Assembly (NCBI RefSeq): GCF_902143515.1
Contig: NZ_CABFVD010000004.1
Span: 186,001-250,000, forward strand
Length of the DNA stretch: 64,000 nt
Direction: 5' to 3'
Origin: Hathewaya massiliensis
GTDB lineage: Bacteria > Bacillota > Clostridia > Clostridiales > Clostridiaceae
Shown here piece by piece: positions 35,863 through 46,978 of this stretch. The first letter of the stretch is position 1. Each line of letters opens with the position of its first letter. The notes below the pieces were generated by a model. The model was given only the letters and a program-made list of their open reading frames with translations. It did not search any database and was not told where the DNA came from. The translations under genes were made by a program, and so were the position numbers.

Positions 35863-36963
35863 TTAAAAATTAATTTTCTTTCTTCTCATACCTATATTCA
35901 AAACTAATGCAATAGCCATATAGTTAGTTAAAAGTGAACTTCCTCCATAACTAACTAAGGGAAGAGTTATACCTGTCACTGGCATTATTCCTATGTTCAT
36001 ACCTATATTTTGAATTATGGCAAATAAGAAATAAGAGGCTATGCCAATACATATAATAGATCCAAACTTATCCTTTGAACTGGCGGCTATTTTTATCATT
36101 CTATATATTAAAATTCCATACAAAATTAGTAACACTAGCATTCCAATAAATCCCCACTGTTCCCCAATAACAGCACTAATAGAGTCCGTATGCGCCTCAG
36201 GAACAATTTTCATCTGCTTTCCCTTTAAAAACCCTGTACCGAAAACTTGTCCAGAACCTATAGCTGTTTGTGCTTGAATAATTTGATGTCCATAAGTACT
36301 CTCATATTTTTCAGGATTTATAAAGGAACTAAGCCTTCCTTTCCAATAAGAAGGCATTATAGATGAATTCCAAACTATTACTATGATTAAGACTAAACTG
36401 GTAAGTCCACTTATAATAACCTTAGAATTTAATCCTGCCACATAAAATATACCTAATACCATGAAAAAGCACACCATTGTCATGCCCATATCTGGTTGAA
36501 TTACTATAAGAACCATAGGAATTAAAGTATATGCAACTAAGATGAAAAAATTTTTAATATCATTTATCTCTCCATCCATATCATCTATTTTCTTTGCAAG
36601 CATCATGGCCAAAGACAACTTAGCAAACTCCGCAGGCTGAACAGCTATAGGACCTACAATTATCCATCCCTTAGCACCATTTACAACAGTTCCTGCAAAA
36701 AAATCATTTATTACTAGTAAAATTATTGTGAACCAATAAAATACAGGAGTATAATTACTAAAAATTTTATAATCAAAAATTAATATTATATACGTTACTA
36801 CTAAAGATAGTATAAGCCAAACTATCTGTTTTTTAGCATTTAAACTGCCAACTATACTATAAATACTTATAACCCCATATAAAACTATTAATATACTAGT
36901 GATTAACATAGTATAATCTAGTTCTTTCCACAACTTCGAATTCATCTTCAGCCTTTCAAACAT
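35863..36963 (-). CDS. rodA: Rod-shape SEDS peptidoglycan polymerase RodA
   Basis: SEDS-family glycosyltransferase that polymerises glycan strands for elongation with a class B PBP. About ten membrane helices; conserved motifs NGAKGWIIVGPIAVQPAEFAK, QPDMGMTMV and the C-terminal GGSSLLTNYMAIALVLNI. I place the start at ATG 36961-36963; a TTG two codons upstream (5 bases after GGAGG) is equally possible. It follows minE after a terminator, so it may have its own promoter. Confidence 0.93.
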   Translation of the reverse strand: MFERLKMNSKLWKELDYTMLITSILIVLYGVISIYSIVGSLNAKKQIVWLILSLVVTYIILIFDYKIFSNYTPVFYWFTIILLVINDFFAGTVVNGAKGWIIVGPIAVQPAEFAKLSLAMMLAKKIDDMDGEINDIKNFFILVAYTLIPMVLIVIQPDMGMTMVCFFMVLGIFYVAGLNSKVIISGLTSLVLIIVIVWNSSIMPSYWKGRLSSFINPEKYESTYGHQIIQAQTAIGSGQVFGTGFLKGKQMKIVPEAHTDSISAVIGEQWGFIGMLVLLILYGILIYRMIKIAASSKDKFGSIICIGIASYFLFAIIQNIGMNIGIMPVTGITLPLVSYGGSSLLTNYMAIALVLNIGMRRKKINF

Positions 36964-37023
36964 CTTCAAATGTACCTCCAAATTATTTTACAAATAGATT
37001 ATACCACAAATTTTATTCTATAT

Positions 37024-37069
37024 GAAAAGGACTGTGGAAATTCATCTAAAATTAATGAATTCCACAGCC
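37024..37069 (-). terminator. Terminator after minE
   Basis: Arms GGACTGTGGAAATTCAT and ATGAATTCCACAGCC (37029-37045, 37055-37069), one bulged base, are followed on the minus strand by CCTTTTCAT. It ends the minCDE transcript. Confidence 0.75.
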
Positions 37070-37077
37070 ATAAAAAA

Positions 37078-37341
37078 TTATTCCTTAATTTTTTTTATAG
37101 GAATACTAGCAATTAATGCAGGAGAACTTCCTTCAACCTCTTCTGTCCTTGTAACTTTAACATCTAACTCTTCAGTATCAATTTCAACATATTTTGTAAT
37201 GACTTCTAGTAAGTCCACTTTTATTTTTTCTAAAAGCTCTGGTGATACATTTGCCCTATCATGAATTAATATTAATTTTAATCTATTTGATGCTACATCT
37301 TTAGGACTGTTTTTCCCTGTAAAAAACTTTAATAATTCCAT
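37078..37341 (-). CDS. minE: Cell division topological specificity factor MinE
   Basis: MinE stimulates MinD ATPase and confines MinC inhibition to the poles. The sequence FFTGKNSPKDVASNRLKLIL and IHDRANVSPELLEKIKVDLL is diagnostic; 87 residues. AGGAGGTAATAC precedes the ATG. Last gene of minCDE. A MinE-type oscillating system is typical of clostridia, in contrast to the DivIVA/MinJ system of Bacillus. Confidence 0.96.
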   Translation of the reverse strand: MELLKFFTGKNSPKDVASNRLKLILIHDRANVSPELLEKIKVDLLEVITKYVEIDTEELDVKVTRTEEVEGSSPALIASIPIKKIKE

Positions 37342-37351
37342 GTATTACCTC

Positions 37352-38149
37352 CTACTTTCCTTTAAAAATTCGTCTTATTGTTCCCCAAAACCCTGAAGAT
37401 TCTTCCTCAAAGTTTTGAATTGGAACTTCTTCCCCAATAAGTCTTCTTCCTATGTTGCTAAAGGCTTTACCCGCATTTGAATTTAAATCCAATACAATGG
37501 GTTCCCCTTTATTAGTAGAAATAGTAACTGATTTATCTTCTGGAACCACACCTATAAGTTTGATTGCAAGGCATTCTATTATATCGTCTACACCTAGCAT
37601 ATCTCCATTCTTTGTCATCTCATAATTTAGTCTATTAACTACTAGATAATGTTCTGAAATTTCTTTTGCATCAAGTTTACCAATAACTCTATCTGCATCT
37701 CTAACAGAAGTTATTTCAGGGTTTACTACAACAATAGCTCTATCCGCCCCAGCTATTGCATTTTCAAATCCTTGCTCAATCCCTGCTGGACAATCAATTA
37801 AAATATAATCAAATTCACTTTTTAATTCTTCAATAATTTTAAGCATATCTTCCGCTGTAATATCGTCTTTATCTCTACACTGAGCTGTAGGAAGTAAGTA
37901 TAAGCTGTCAAATCTTTTGTCCTTAATCAATGCCTTTCTTAGAACACATCTCTCTTCAATAACATCTAAAATAGTAAATACTATTCTATTTTCTAATCCC
38001 ATTAAAACATCTAAATTTCTAAGTCCTGTATCTCCATCAACAACCACTACCTTTTTCCCTAAGGAAGCTAATCCTGTACCTATATTTGCTGTAGTTGTAG
38101 TTTTTCCTACTCCACCTTTTCCTGATGTAATGACTATTACTTCACCCAT
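37352..38149 (-). CDS. minD: Septum site-determining ATPase MinD
   Basis: Membrane-associated ParA-type ATPase that recruits MinC and MinE. The deviant Walker A GKGGVGKTTTTANIG is at residues 10-24, DCPAGIEQGFENAI follows, and the C-terminal amphipathic membrane-targeting helix is FWGTIRRIFKGK. The ATG at 38147-38149 is 8 bases after GGGAG. 265 residues. Confidence 0.97.
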   Translation of the reverse strand: MGEVIVITSGKGGVGKTTTTANIGTGLASLGKKVVVVDGDTGLRNLDVLMGLENRIVFTILDVIEERCVLRKALIKDKRFDSLYLLPTAQCRDKDDITAEDMLKIIEELKSEFDYILIDCPAGIEQGFENAIAGADRAIVVVNPEITSVRDADRVIGKLDAKEISEHYLVVNRLNYEMTKNGDMLGVDDIIECLAIKLIGVVPEDKSVTISTNKGEPIVLDLNSNAGKAFSNIGRRLIGEEVPIQNFEEESSGFWGTIRRIFKGK

Positions 38150-38165
38150 AAAATTCACTCCCTGT

Positions 38166-38801
38166 CTACAAGTATTTGTTAGGTAAATACGGCTCTACTA
38201 TTATCTGCCTTTTTTTAATTTTAGCTATCTCTGGATACAGAGGCTTAATATCATCCTCTGGTGAACGAGTTATCATATTTCCTATTTGAATTATCTGTGG
38301 TTGTAATTTTAAAGCAGCAATAAAAGCTTTTAAATTCCCACTAGTTCCTGCATGGGCTTGTCCCTTTAAAGCACCTAATACCACAATATTCCCCTCTGCA
38401 TATATTTCAGCTCCGGGATTAACATCCCCAATAATAACTACATTTCCAGCATACTTTATTATTTGTCCACTTCTTATGGTTTTTGAAATAAACTTAGTTC
38501 TTCCCTCTGTTATACCATTAAAAATCTTACTCTTATCTTCTTCAATTTCTTCAAAAATACAATCTTTAATTAAGAACTCTTCAAATAATATGTCTTTTAA
38601 TTTTCTTAAGTCTCTATCATTTATGTATTTTAGTTCTGTAGTAATCTTTAAAGTACTTCCTTTATAAAACCTTTTTGCTTTTGAAAGCTTTGCAACAAGT
38701 ACTTCAGACATTTCATTAAAATCATTAAAAGCATCCATATTTATAATAATATTTAAGCCTTCACGATTACCTTTTAATATAATTCCATTATTTTTAATCA
38801 T
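38166..38801 (-). CDS. minC: Septum site-determining protein MinC
   Basis: Inhibitor of FtsZ ring formation. An N-terminal domain ([18 protein letters not shown]) and a C-terminal beta-helical domain ([25 protein letters not shown], shown in family alignments) are visible. The ATG at 38799-38801 has GGAGG 6 bases upstream; an ATG eight codons earlier overlaps that site. It is first in minCDE. Confidence 0.95.
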   Translation of the reverse strand: MIKNNGIILKGNREGLNIIINMDAFNDFNEMSEVLVAKLSKAKRFYKGSTLKITTELKYINDRDLRKLKDILFEEFLIKDCIFEEIEEDKSKIFNGITEGRTKFISKTIRSGQIIKYAGNVVIIGDVNPGAEIYAEGNIVVLGALKGQAHAGTSGNLKAFIAALKLQPQIIQIGNMITRSPEDDIKPLYPEIAKIKKRQIIVEPYLPNKYL

Positions 38802-38872
38802 AAAAGACCTCCAAAACAACCACATAGATATAGTTCAACAGAGATGACTAAAATCCTTCTTATTAATACAAT

Positions 38873-38899
38873 AAAAATAGCACATATAGTGCTATTTTT
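38873..38899 (-). terminator. Terminator of the mre/mrdA operon
   Basis: Arms AAAAATAGCAC and GTGCTATTTTT (38873-38883, 38889-38899) with a 5-base loop are followed by TTATTG on the minus strand. It separates mrdA from minC. Confidence 0.85.
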
Positions 38900-38911
38900 A
38901 TATTAATATAT

Positions 38912-41900
38912 CTATGGATTTTTATTTTCTTGTTCTTTAGTGCTTTCGTTATCTGTTTTGGTATTAGTATTGTTATTGCTATTTACATTATTATTATTTT
39001 TTTTATTGTTATTTATATTTTGATTTTGATTTTGATTTTGATTTTTGTTTGCATCAGTGTTTTCTTGTTTGGAATCTTTAACTTTTTTATCTGAATTATT
39101 ATCCTCTTTTTTTATACCTAAAATATCCGGATACGTAAATTTATAATTAGAGTTTTGTTTTAATATTTTATTTTTAAAGTATCCTTCATATATTATTTTT
39201 GCAACTTCTGCAGCATAAGAACCGTGCCCGCCATCAAACATAACCACACTTACTGCGATTTCAGGATTATCAAAAGGTGCAAAACCGACGTAATTACCAT
39301 AAGCAGTCCTTCCTATTTCATTCTGAGTATTACTAAAGGTAGCTGATCCTGTTTTACCACCATTGGGAATTGGAAAATCCTTAAATATGCCAGCAGCAGT
39401 ACCACCTTCCGCAGTAACTTCTTGCATTCCCTTTTTTACTGATCTTACAGTTTCAGGGCTTATGTTTGCTTTTTCAATAAGCTCAAGATTTTTTGAATAA
39501 TCTTTTATAATATTTCCATCAGGGTCTATAACCTTGTTAATTATATGAGCCTTATATCTATTACCTCCGTTAACCAAGGTAGCAACGTAATTTGCAAGTT
39601 GTACTGGGGTAAATTGATTTAACCCTTGACCTATAGATGCATTATAAAGATTCGTACCACTCTTAATTTCTCCTGTAGCATCATTTACTGAAGACTGTAT
39701 AGAATTTATCATTCCTTCTATATCTTTATCTGTATATCCCTTTGAACTAAATTCCTTAGAAGAACTTATTAGTTCCTTTAAACTCTTTCTTATTTCCCCT
39801 TGAAATTGTTTCATATTTTTATTATCATTAACCATTTGAGTTTTTATTTTCTCTGTAAGCTTCTTTTTAATCTCATTCACCTTAGGGTCTTCCTTATCAT
39901 TTGGAATTATATTTATTCCTTTAAAGTTTATCCCCCAAATAGAAGCTGTACCTTGAGATAAATAATTATAAAGATTATACATATATAGAACTGATAATGT
40001 CCTTTTACCACTTTCAAAATTATATACCTGTCCAAAACTTTCATCTAACTCTATACCTGTAGAGTAATTAGGGTTTTTTTCAGGATCTGCTCCAAGTCCA
40101 AGCTTCCAAGCATATTTAGCAAGAAGATTTAATCCTTGTTTAGTTTCAATTCCGCCTTTTACAAAAAGTCTATCTGCAATTTCATACATATAATAGTTGT
40201 TTGAATCAGCTAATGCCTTAGTTAGATTTTGACTTCCATGACTACCCCTATACAAGTTATACATCCAGCTGGCACCTTTATAATCTTTATATCTCTTATT
40301 ATAAGGACCTGCATCATATACAACAGTATTTTCACTAATAACTCCCTCTTCAAGCCCCGCTACTGCTGTAACAGGTTTAAATATAGAACCTGGAGGTACT
40401 AGTGACTTTGTAGCATAGTTATAAAAAGGTTTTGGATATATATCATAAGTATCTTCTCTAATTGTAGTATTTCCTTCTATTCCTTTAGCTAGTGGAAATA
40501 ATTGATTTAAAAGAAATTCCTCTTTTTCTTTAGCATTCATAGAAGAAATGTTTTTACTATTAAACTCTTTTAAGTTTAATAGTCCTCGTTTTCTTATATA
40601 TTCACGTCCAAACTTTTCGAGATCAGGACTAAAGAATTTTTTATATTCTTCTGATGACAACTTTCCTGGTGTTGTAAATAAATTTGGATCATACCCTGGC
40701 CTGCTTACAAGAGCAAGTATTTCTCCATTTTTTACATTTATAACCACAGCCGCCGCTCTAGTAGCATTTCCCTTATCAGCATCATCTTTGTCTCCACTTG
40801 GTTTTCTATCCTTTAGTTTTTGCAACTTTTCCATTTGATCATCAAGAGCTTTTTCTGTAATCTTTTGAAGATCTCTATCTAAGGTTAACTGAATGTTGTT
40901 TCCAGGATAAGGAGTTTGTTCTCCTAATGTCTTTATCTTTCTTCCGTATTTATTAGTCTCTATACTCTCTTGTCCCTTAGTTCCACGAAGTAAATCTTCA
41001 TATTTTTCCTCTATACCTGCAGCTCCTATATAATCTGAACTTGCATCATAACCCTTTTCTTCATATTTATTCTTTTCATCAGAGTTTACTTTTCTTATAT
41101 ATCCTAAAACTGAAGATGCAAGCTCTTTATTAGGATACTCTCTAATCGGTTGTTTTAATATTGATATACCAGGTAAATCTGATTGTAATTGTTCAAAAAT
41201 ATATGCGGTTTCCTCTTTTAGATCATTGGCTATAATAACTAGTTTATACCCAGAGAAACTTTGCATTTTCATTTTATCTTTAATTAAGACATAATCCCTT
41301 ATAGTCTTAAGGTCATATTTCTTGTTTAAATATTTTACCTTAAAGTCATCAGGTAACTCTTTCCATTTCTTGTTCGTGTTTTTTTCCCAATCTTTTTTAT
41401 CTATTTTAGATTTATCAGGAATGGAGTCCCACTTTTCTTTTATATAATCCTCTTTTACAAGATCACAGACTTCATATCTCTTCGTGGCTAGGATGTTAAA
41501 AACCTCTTCCGGTGAAACTTTTTTAAGCTCCTCATCAATAAGAGCTTTCTCCTCTTCCTTAAGTTCATCTAACTTTTTGCCCTTAAATTTTTTCTTGAAC
41601 TTTTTTTCTAATATATATTCATCTAGTCCTCTATCTTTTTTGAATCTTAATTCACTCCACTTTCTTGAACTCTCACTTGATACATTGAACTCAAATCTAA
41701 AAGGGTCTATTTTAAGCGGGAAATCATCTTCTATAGTAGCATTATTTTTTTTTAAAAGTTCCATAACCTTATCTATAGTTGTATAAAAACTCTTCTTACT
41801 CTCTTCTGTTTCTGTAAAAATAAGCATAAAACTCTGTCTACTTGTAGCTAAGATATTTCCATTTCTATCTTGAATTTGTCCACGGGGAGCAGTTTTTAAT

Positions 41901-42055
41901 ATCATTTTATGAGTATTAGAATTTGCCTTTTCACTATAGAATTCCCCCTTTACCACTTGAAGATAAAAAAGCTTAGATATAATAGCTATATTAATAATAA
42001 CTAGACATATCAAAAAACTATTATATCTATTATAAGGTTTTTTCTTTTTTTTCAT
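38912..42055 (-). CDS. mrdA: Penicillin-binding protein 2 (MrdA), unusually long
   Basis: Class B transpeptidase for elongation with RodA. One N-terminal membrane helix (13-33), the dimerisation domain (APRGQIQDRNGNILATSRQS), and the transpeptidase domain with SxxK in PPGSIFKPVTAV (Ser557), SNN near 625 and KTG in NGGKTGSATFS. At 1047 residues it is ~400 longer than Escherichia coli PBP2. Extra material lies at ~120-260 (charged, Lys/Glu-rich), within the transpeptidase domain at ~690-800, and in a C-terminal tail from ~1005 of Gln/Asn repeats (NQNQNQNQNINNN). AAGGGTGAT precedes the ATG. It follows mreD by 11 bases. Confidence 0.94.
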   Translation of the reverse strand: MKKKKKPYNRYNSFLICLVIINIAIISKLFYLQVVKGEFYSEKANSNTHKMILKTAPRGQIQDRNGNILATSRQSFMLIFTETEESKKSFYTTIDKVMELLKKNNATIEDDFPLKIDPFRFEFNVSSESSRKWSELRFKKDRGLDEYILEKKFKKKFKGKKLDELKEEEKALIDEELKKVSPEEVFNILATKRYEVCDLVKEDYIKEKWDSIPDKSKIDKKDWEKNTNKKWKELPDDFKVKYLNKKYDLKTIRDYVLIKDKMKMQSFSGYKLVIIANDLKEETAYIFEQLQSDLPGISILKQPIREYPNKELASSVLGYIRKVNSDEKNKYEEKGYDASSDYIGAAGIEEKYEDLLRGTKGQESIETNKYGRKIKTLGEQTPYPGNNIQLTLDRDLQKITEKALDDQMEKLQKLKDRKPSGDKDDADKGNATRAAAVVINVKNGEILALVSRPGYDPNLFTTPGKLSSEEYKKFFSPDLEKFGREYIRKRGLLNLKEFNSKNISSMNAKEKEEFLLNQLFPLAKGIEGNTTIREDTYDIYPKPFYNYATKSLVPPGSIFKPVTAVAGLEEGVISENTVVYDAGPYNKRYKDYKGASWMYNLYRGSHGSQNLTKALADSNNYYMYEIADRLFVKGGIETKQGLNLLAKYAWKLGLGADPEKNPNYSTGIELDESFGQVYNFESGKRTLSVLYMYNLYNYLSQGTASIWGINFKGINIIPNDKEDPKVNEIKKKLTEKIKTQMVNDNKNMKQFQGEIRKSLKELISSSKEFSSKGYTDKDIEGMINSIQSSVNDATGEIKSGTNLYNASIGQGLNQFTPVQLANYVATLVNGGNRYKAHIINKVIDPDGNIIKDYSKNLELIEKANISPETVRSVKKGMQEVTAEGGTAAGIFKDFPIPNGGKTGSATFSNTQNEIGRTAYGNYVGFAPFDNPEIAVSVVMFDGGHGSYAAEVAKIIYEGYFKNKILKQNSNYKFTYPDILGIKKEDNNSDKKVKDSKQENTDANKNQNQNQNQNINNNKKNNNNVNSNNNTNTKTDNESTKEQENKNP

Positions 42056-42066
42056 CTATATCACCC

Positions 42067-42558
42067 TTAAAATTTCCAATAATTTTTCATAAATGGTTTT
42101 TCTGAAAGCTTAAATAAAAACCTGTACATAAATATAGCTATAATAAAATTATATATGCTAATAAAAATAATAGACTTAAGGGAAATAGTTTCTCTTATAA
42201 AGAAAGACAATAATAACAGTATAACTCCTTTAGTTATACTAAGTACAAAATTTGTTAGAGTAGGCATTAGAAATTTTTCTTTAAAAATTGTTCTACCTAT
42301 CTGACTTGCTAAAAGACAAACTATTAAATTTGAAAATGCATTCACCCCTAATGTACCATTAAAATAAACATCCTGCATTAGTCCACTAAAGCTCCCTAAG
42401 ATAATGGCATCTTTTGTATCATTTAATATAGAATACGAAATAACAAAAACTAAAAGAAGACTAGGATAGTATCCATTAACCCCCAAAAAAGGTACTAAGC
42501 TATTATCTAATACTAAGCATATCAATGCACAACCTATAACTGTAAATACTTTTTTCAT
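42067..42558 (-). CDS. mreD: Rod shape-determining protein MreD
   Basis: Integral membrane protein of the elongasome, 163 residues, with five or six hydrophobic segments and the conserved GSFSGLMQDVYFNGTLGVNAF motif region. AAGGGGATGCAACT precedes the ATG. Position between mreC and mrdA is standard. Confidence 0.93.
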   Translation of the reverse strand: MKKVFTVIGCALICLVLDNSLVPFLGVNGYYPSLLLVFVISYSILNDTKDAIILGSFSGLMQDVYFNGTLGVNAFSNLIVCLLASQIGRTIFKEKFLMPTLTNFVLSITKGVILLLLSFFIRETISLKSIIFISIYNFIIAIFMYRFLFKLSEKPFMKNYWKF

Positions 42559-42577
42559 AGTTGCATCCCCTTAATAT

Positions 42578-43432
42578 TTAATTTTTATTGTTAATTTCTC
42601 TTGTTTCTTTTGAAACAACTATAAATAGTTCCTCTAACTTATTCATATTTACTGCTGGTTTTATTATTCCATACTTTATAAACTGCCCTTTGTCCTCTTC
42701 AATTTTAATTATTTTTCCTATGGTAAGCCCTTTAGGATAAATGTCTCCTAGCCCTGATGTAAGTATATTATCTCCTTCTTTTATATCTGATTCTAAATTT
42801 GACATTTCTATTCTAGCAAGAACATTGTTATTAGAGTCCTTATACCCCTTTACTATTCCATTGTTTTCTTTTGAGCGTTGGTTAAATGCTGCTACTGAAA
42901 TGTTTTCATTCCCTAAAACTTGAACAATGGCCCAGTTCGTTCCAACAGATGTAACCTGACCAACTAGCCCCTCTGAAGTTATAGCAACCATTCTTTTCTT
43001 TATCCCATTATTTGTACCCTTATTTATAGTATATCCTTCTAAATAACTGTTTCCAACCCTACCAACTATGTCACATCCAACATAGTTATAATTATCTTTA
43101 TCCTCTTTATAGTCTAACATTTTTTTAAGTCTTATATTTTGACTTTTTAAATCTTCATATTCAATAAGCTTCGTTTTTAATTTGTTATTTTCTTCTATAA
43201 GAGCTTTATTATCTTCTTTAACTTTTCCATAGTTAAATACAAAGTTGAATGTCTCTCTTATTTTAGAATTTACTTTATATAAAACTTCTTGAACAGGATT
43301 TAAAATAACTCCTACACCATTGCTAAATACATCAGACTTATCCTTTTTCCCCGTATAGCTTATTAAAGCAAAAAAACCTACACATAAAATTACTATAATA
43401 ATTATTAACTTATTTTTCTTTAAAAACTTCAT
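42578..43432 (-). CDS. mreC: Rod shape-determining protein MreC
   Basis: Bitopic scaffold of the elongasome. N-terminal helix (8-26), coiled coil (60-105, EDNKALIEENNKLKTKLIEY) and the beta-barrel domain with GLVGQVTSVGTNWAIVQVL and GDNILTSGLGDIYPKGLTIG. 284 residues, typical. It starts 2 bases after mreB, probably translationally coupled. Confidence 0.95.
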   Translation of the reverse strand: MKFLKKNKLIIIIVILCVGFFALISYTGKKDKSDVFSNGVGVILNPVQEVLYKVNSKIRETFNFVFNYGKVKEDNKALIEENNKLKTKLIEYEDLKSQNIRLKKMLDYKEDKDNYNYVGCDIVGRVGNSYLEGYTINKGTNNGIKKRMVAITSEGLVGQVTSVGTNWAIVQVLGNENISVAAFNQRSKENNGIVKGYKDSNNNVLARIEMSNLESDIKEGDNILTSGLGDIYPKGLTIGKIIKIEEDKGQFIKYGIIKPAVNMNKLEELFIVVSKETREINNKN

Positions 43433-43434
43433 GC

Positions 43435-44478
<1,044 letters not shown>

Positions 44479-45162
44479 TTATAATACTCCTTTTTCTTTA
44501 AGACTAATAAAACGTCCATCTCCAATTATTATATGATCTAGTACATCTATACCTAAAATCTTCCCACTTTCTTTAATTCTATGAGTTACATTAATATCCT
44601 CACTGCTAGGTGAGGGATCTCCAGAAGGATGATTATGAAATATTATTATAGAAGCTGAATTTTTTAAAATGGCTTCTTTAAATACTTCTCTTGGATGTAC
44701 TATGGAAGAATTAATAGATCCCATTGAAACATTTTTTTCATGTATAACTTTATTTTTAGTATCAAGCATTATGACTTTTAGTACTTCTTGACTTAACCCC
44801 CTCATCTCTTCCATTACATATTGTGCTGCATCTTTAGGAGAACATACCTTATATTCCTCTCCTGATCTATAGCTTCTAAACCGATTAGATATTTCAACTA
44901 TAGCCATAAGCTGAGAAGCTTTAGCATTTCCTATTCCCTTAAGCTTTAAGAAATCTTCCCTAGTGGAGGTTAAAAGTCCATTTAATCCTCCTCTTTCTTT
45001 TATTATTCTAGAACTTAGGGATAAAATATTCTCTCCCTTATTTCCTGTACCTAAAATAATAGCTATAAGCTCACTATTGGATAAGCTTTGAGGTCCATAT
45101 CTTAATAGTCTTTCCCTTGGTCTTTCATTCTGAGGTAACTCTTTTAAAGTTAAATTTTCCAT
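44479..45162 (-). CDS. radC: RadC family JAB-domain protein
   Basis: DNA-repair-associated protein of still unclear biochemistry. N-terminal UPF0758 helix-hairpin-helix part (ERLLRYGPQSLSNSELIAII, LKLKGIGNAKASQL) and JAB/MPN metalloprotease-like motif FHNHPSGDPSPSSEDI. The ATG at 45160-45162 follows AAAGGTGAG; a TTG six codons earlier overlaps it. 227 residues. It lies between maf and mreB. Confidence 0.95.
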   Translation of the reverse strand: MENLTLKELPQNERPRERLLRYGPQSLSNSELIAIILGTGNKGENILSLSSRIIKERGGLNGLLTSTREDFLKLKGIGNAKASQLMAIVEISNRFRSYRSGEEYKVCSPKDAAQYVMEEMRGLSQEVLKVIMLDTKNKVIHEKNVSMGSINSSIVHPREVFKEAILKNSASIIIFHNHPSGDPSPSSEDINVTHRIKESGKILGIDVLDHIIIGDGRFISLKEKGVL

Positions 45163-45203
45163 AAATTTCTCACCTTTCAATTTAAGAAATTACCCCCAAC
45201 TAA

Positions 45204-45785
45204 TTAAGAAATTACTCCCATTTCCCTAAACACCCTATATAATTTATTTAAAGGAAGTCCTACTACATTAAAATAGCATCCTTCAATATACTCTACAAAC
45301 TTTGAAGCTCCACTTTGAATACCATAAGCACCTGCCTTGTCAAAAGGTTCACCAGTGTTTATATAGTCTTCTATTTCTTTTTCTTTTAGCTTCATAAACC
45401 TTACTTTAGTAGAAAAAGACTCCTGTATCAGTTCATCGGTAGTTGTATTATAAACAGTAAACCCTGAGTAAACTTCATGAGTATTTCCGCTTAAAGATCT
45501 TAACATAATAAAGGCCTCTTCTTTGTCTTTAGGTTTACCTAATACTACCCCATTATGGTAAACTATGGTATCACAAGCCACTATTAGTTTTCCTTTTTTG
45601 TTCTTTAAACTTTCATATACACTTAAAGCTTTCCCTTTTGAAATTTCCTCTACATATTTTGAAGGTTCACCATGAAAAGGAATGCTCTCTTCATCAAAGT
45701 CACTTTTCACTATAGTGAACTCAGAAATTAATTCCTTTAATAATTCCTGTCTTCTTTTAGAAGCTGAAGCAAGTATTATTTCCAC
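45204..45785 (-). CDS. maf: Maf family nucleotide pyrophosphatase
   Basis: Hydrolyses non-canonical or modified nucleoside triphosphates (dTTP/UTP-type). It begins MEIILASASKRRQELLKELI and contains VACDTIVYHNGVVLGKPKD and EPFDKAGAYGIQ, the family's conserved blocks. 193 residues. The GTG start follows AGGAGTGATAAA. The adjacency to radC and mreB matches other Firmicutes. Confidence 0.95.
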   Translation of the reverse strand: MEIILASASKRRQELLKELISEFTIVKSDFDEESIPFHGEPSKYVEEISKGKALSVYESLKNKKGKLIVACDTIVYHNGVVLGKPKDKEEAFIMLRSLSGNTHEVYSGFTVYNTTTDELIQESFSTKVRFMKLKEKEIEDYINTGEPFDKAGAYGIQSGASKFVEYIEGCYFNVVGLPLNKLYRVFREMGVIS

Positions 45786-46004
45786 TTTATCACTCCTAAT
45801 AAATTATTGACAAAAACCTTAAAATATAAAATATATTTATTAAATTTAAATTTATTAGCACAATTAAAATACTTAAGGATACTCATTTATCAATAAGTTT
45901 TAATTTTACATCTTATATAGTTTATCATTTAATAAATTTATAAACAAGTATATGAGGATTCATTTTATAAAATTTTTATATTTGTAAAGCTTTTGTAATT
46001 TTTC

Positions 46005-46040
46005 AGTAATAAAAATTAAAGGATAGCTACAAGCTATCCT
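46005..46040 (-). terminator. Terminator after the SPOR-domain gene
   Basis: Arms AGGATAGCT and AGCTATCCT (46020-46028, 46032-46040) are followed on the minus strand by TTTAATTTTTATTACTG. The remaining space to maf (45786-46004) is AT-rich and I see nothing else clear in it. Confidence 0.85.
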
Positions 46041-46043
46041 ATT

Positions 46044-46892
46044 TTATCTATTTTCCTTATTTAATTCTGTTAAAAACTTATACAAAAACTCATAATTCTC
46101 TTTTAAATCACTCTTTTTCAATTCCTTAGGAAGCCCTCCTATATAAGCTTTTATATTTTCTAAATTTTTATAATTAGAACTATTTTTATCTCCACCATTT
46201 ATGGTGCTTACCCACTTTTTTATATCCTCTGTCTTTATTTCTTTTACATCCTTTTCATTTAATTTATTAAGAACTTTAATAAAAGCATCAACAACTTTAC
46301 CAATTTTCTCTATGTTCCCACCATCTTTTTTTATCTGAAATTTAATTTTAGCTCCTTCTATACCTGATTTACCCAAATCCTCTATGACTTTATTGGAAGA
46401 GGTTTCTTCAAAAACTCCATTTATAACTTTATATAAATCTCCTTCTTTAACAATAAAGGAATGTCCTATCTTATCTACTGAATTTAAAACTGCTTTTGCA
46501 TTTTCCTCATTTTTAAAAACTCCACATTGTACAGAATAAAATTTTATATTATTTTCTTCTAATCCTACATTAGTATTATTTACTTCTTCATTTGAACTAA
46601 TATCCTTTTTATTATCTTTTTTAGTATCATTTTCTTCAGTCTCATTCATTCTTGTAGTTTTATTTTCTTCTGTTTTAGGTTGTAGAATATCTTTTTTTAA
46701 TTTGAACTCTTTTTTCAAATTGTCTATACTTAAAGTTGGTAATTTATCTCCTAAACTACCTTTAAATAGTAGTCCTTTTAGTAAAGTAGCTAATAAAAAA
46801 ACCAACAAAATACAAAATACTATTAATAGAAGAAAATTATTATTCTTTTGAGGTTTTTTAACACCCCTTATATTATACTTTGTATATTTCAT
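46044..46892 (-). CDS. SPOR-domain membrane protein
   Basis: A 282-residue bitopic protein with a short cytoplasmic N-terminus, one membrane helix (about residues 19-42), a Lys/Glu/Asn-rich spacer and a SPOR domain (IKFYSVQCGVFKNEENAKAV, ~116-190) that binds denuded glycan strands at septa. A C-terminal helical part (~195-282) of unknown role follows. A division or sporulation septum role is likely. GGAGGGATAAAG precedes the ATG. Confidence 0.85.
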   Translation of the reverse strand: MKYTKYNIRGVKKPQKNNNFLLLIVFCILLVFLLATLLKGLLFKGSLGDKLPTLSIDNLKKEFKLKKDILQPKTEENKTTRMNETEENDTKKDNKKDISSNEEVNNTNVGLEENNIKFYSVQCGVFKNEENAKAVLNSVDKIGHSFIVKEGDLYKVINGVFEETSSNKVIEDLGKSGIEGAKIKFQIKKDGGNIEKIGKVVDAFIKVLNKLNEKDVKEIKTEDIKKWVSTINGGDKNSSNYKNLENIKAYIGGLPKELKKSDLKENYEFLYKFLTELNKENR

Positions 46893-46978
46893 CTTTATCC
46901 CTCCATAGTAAAATTAATCTTATTACAATTTTATGAAGGATAAATCACTTTATTACTCTTTACTAAAGTTTTACAAAA

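Noticed and set aside
38930-39060. Short tandem repeats as a CRISPR or minisatellite array
   Set aside because: They are codon repeats for Gln/Asn inside the mrdA tail, with no spacer pattern.
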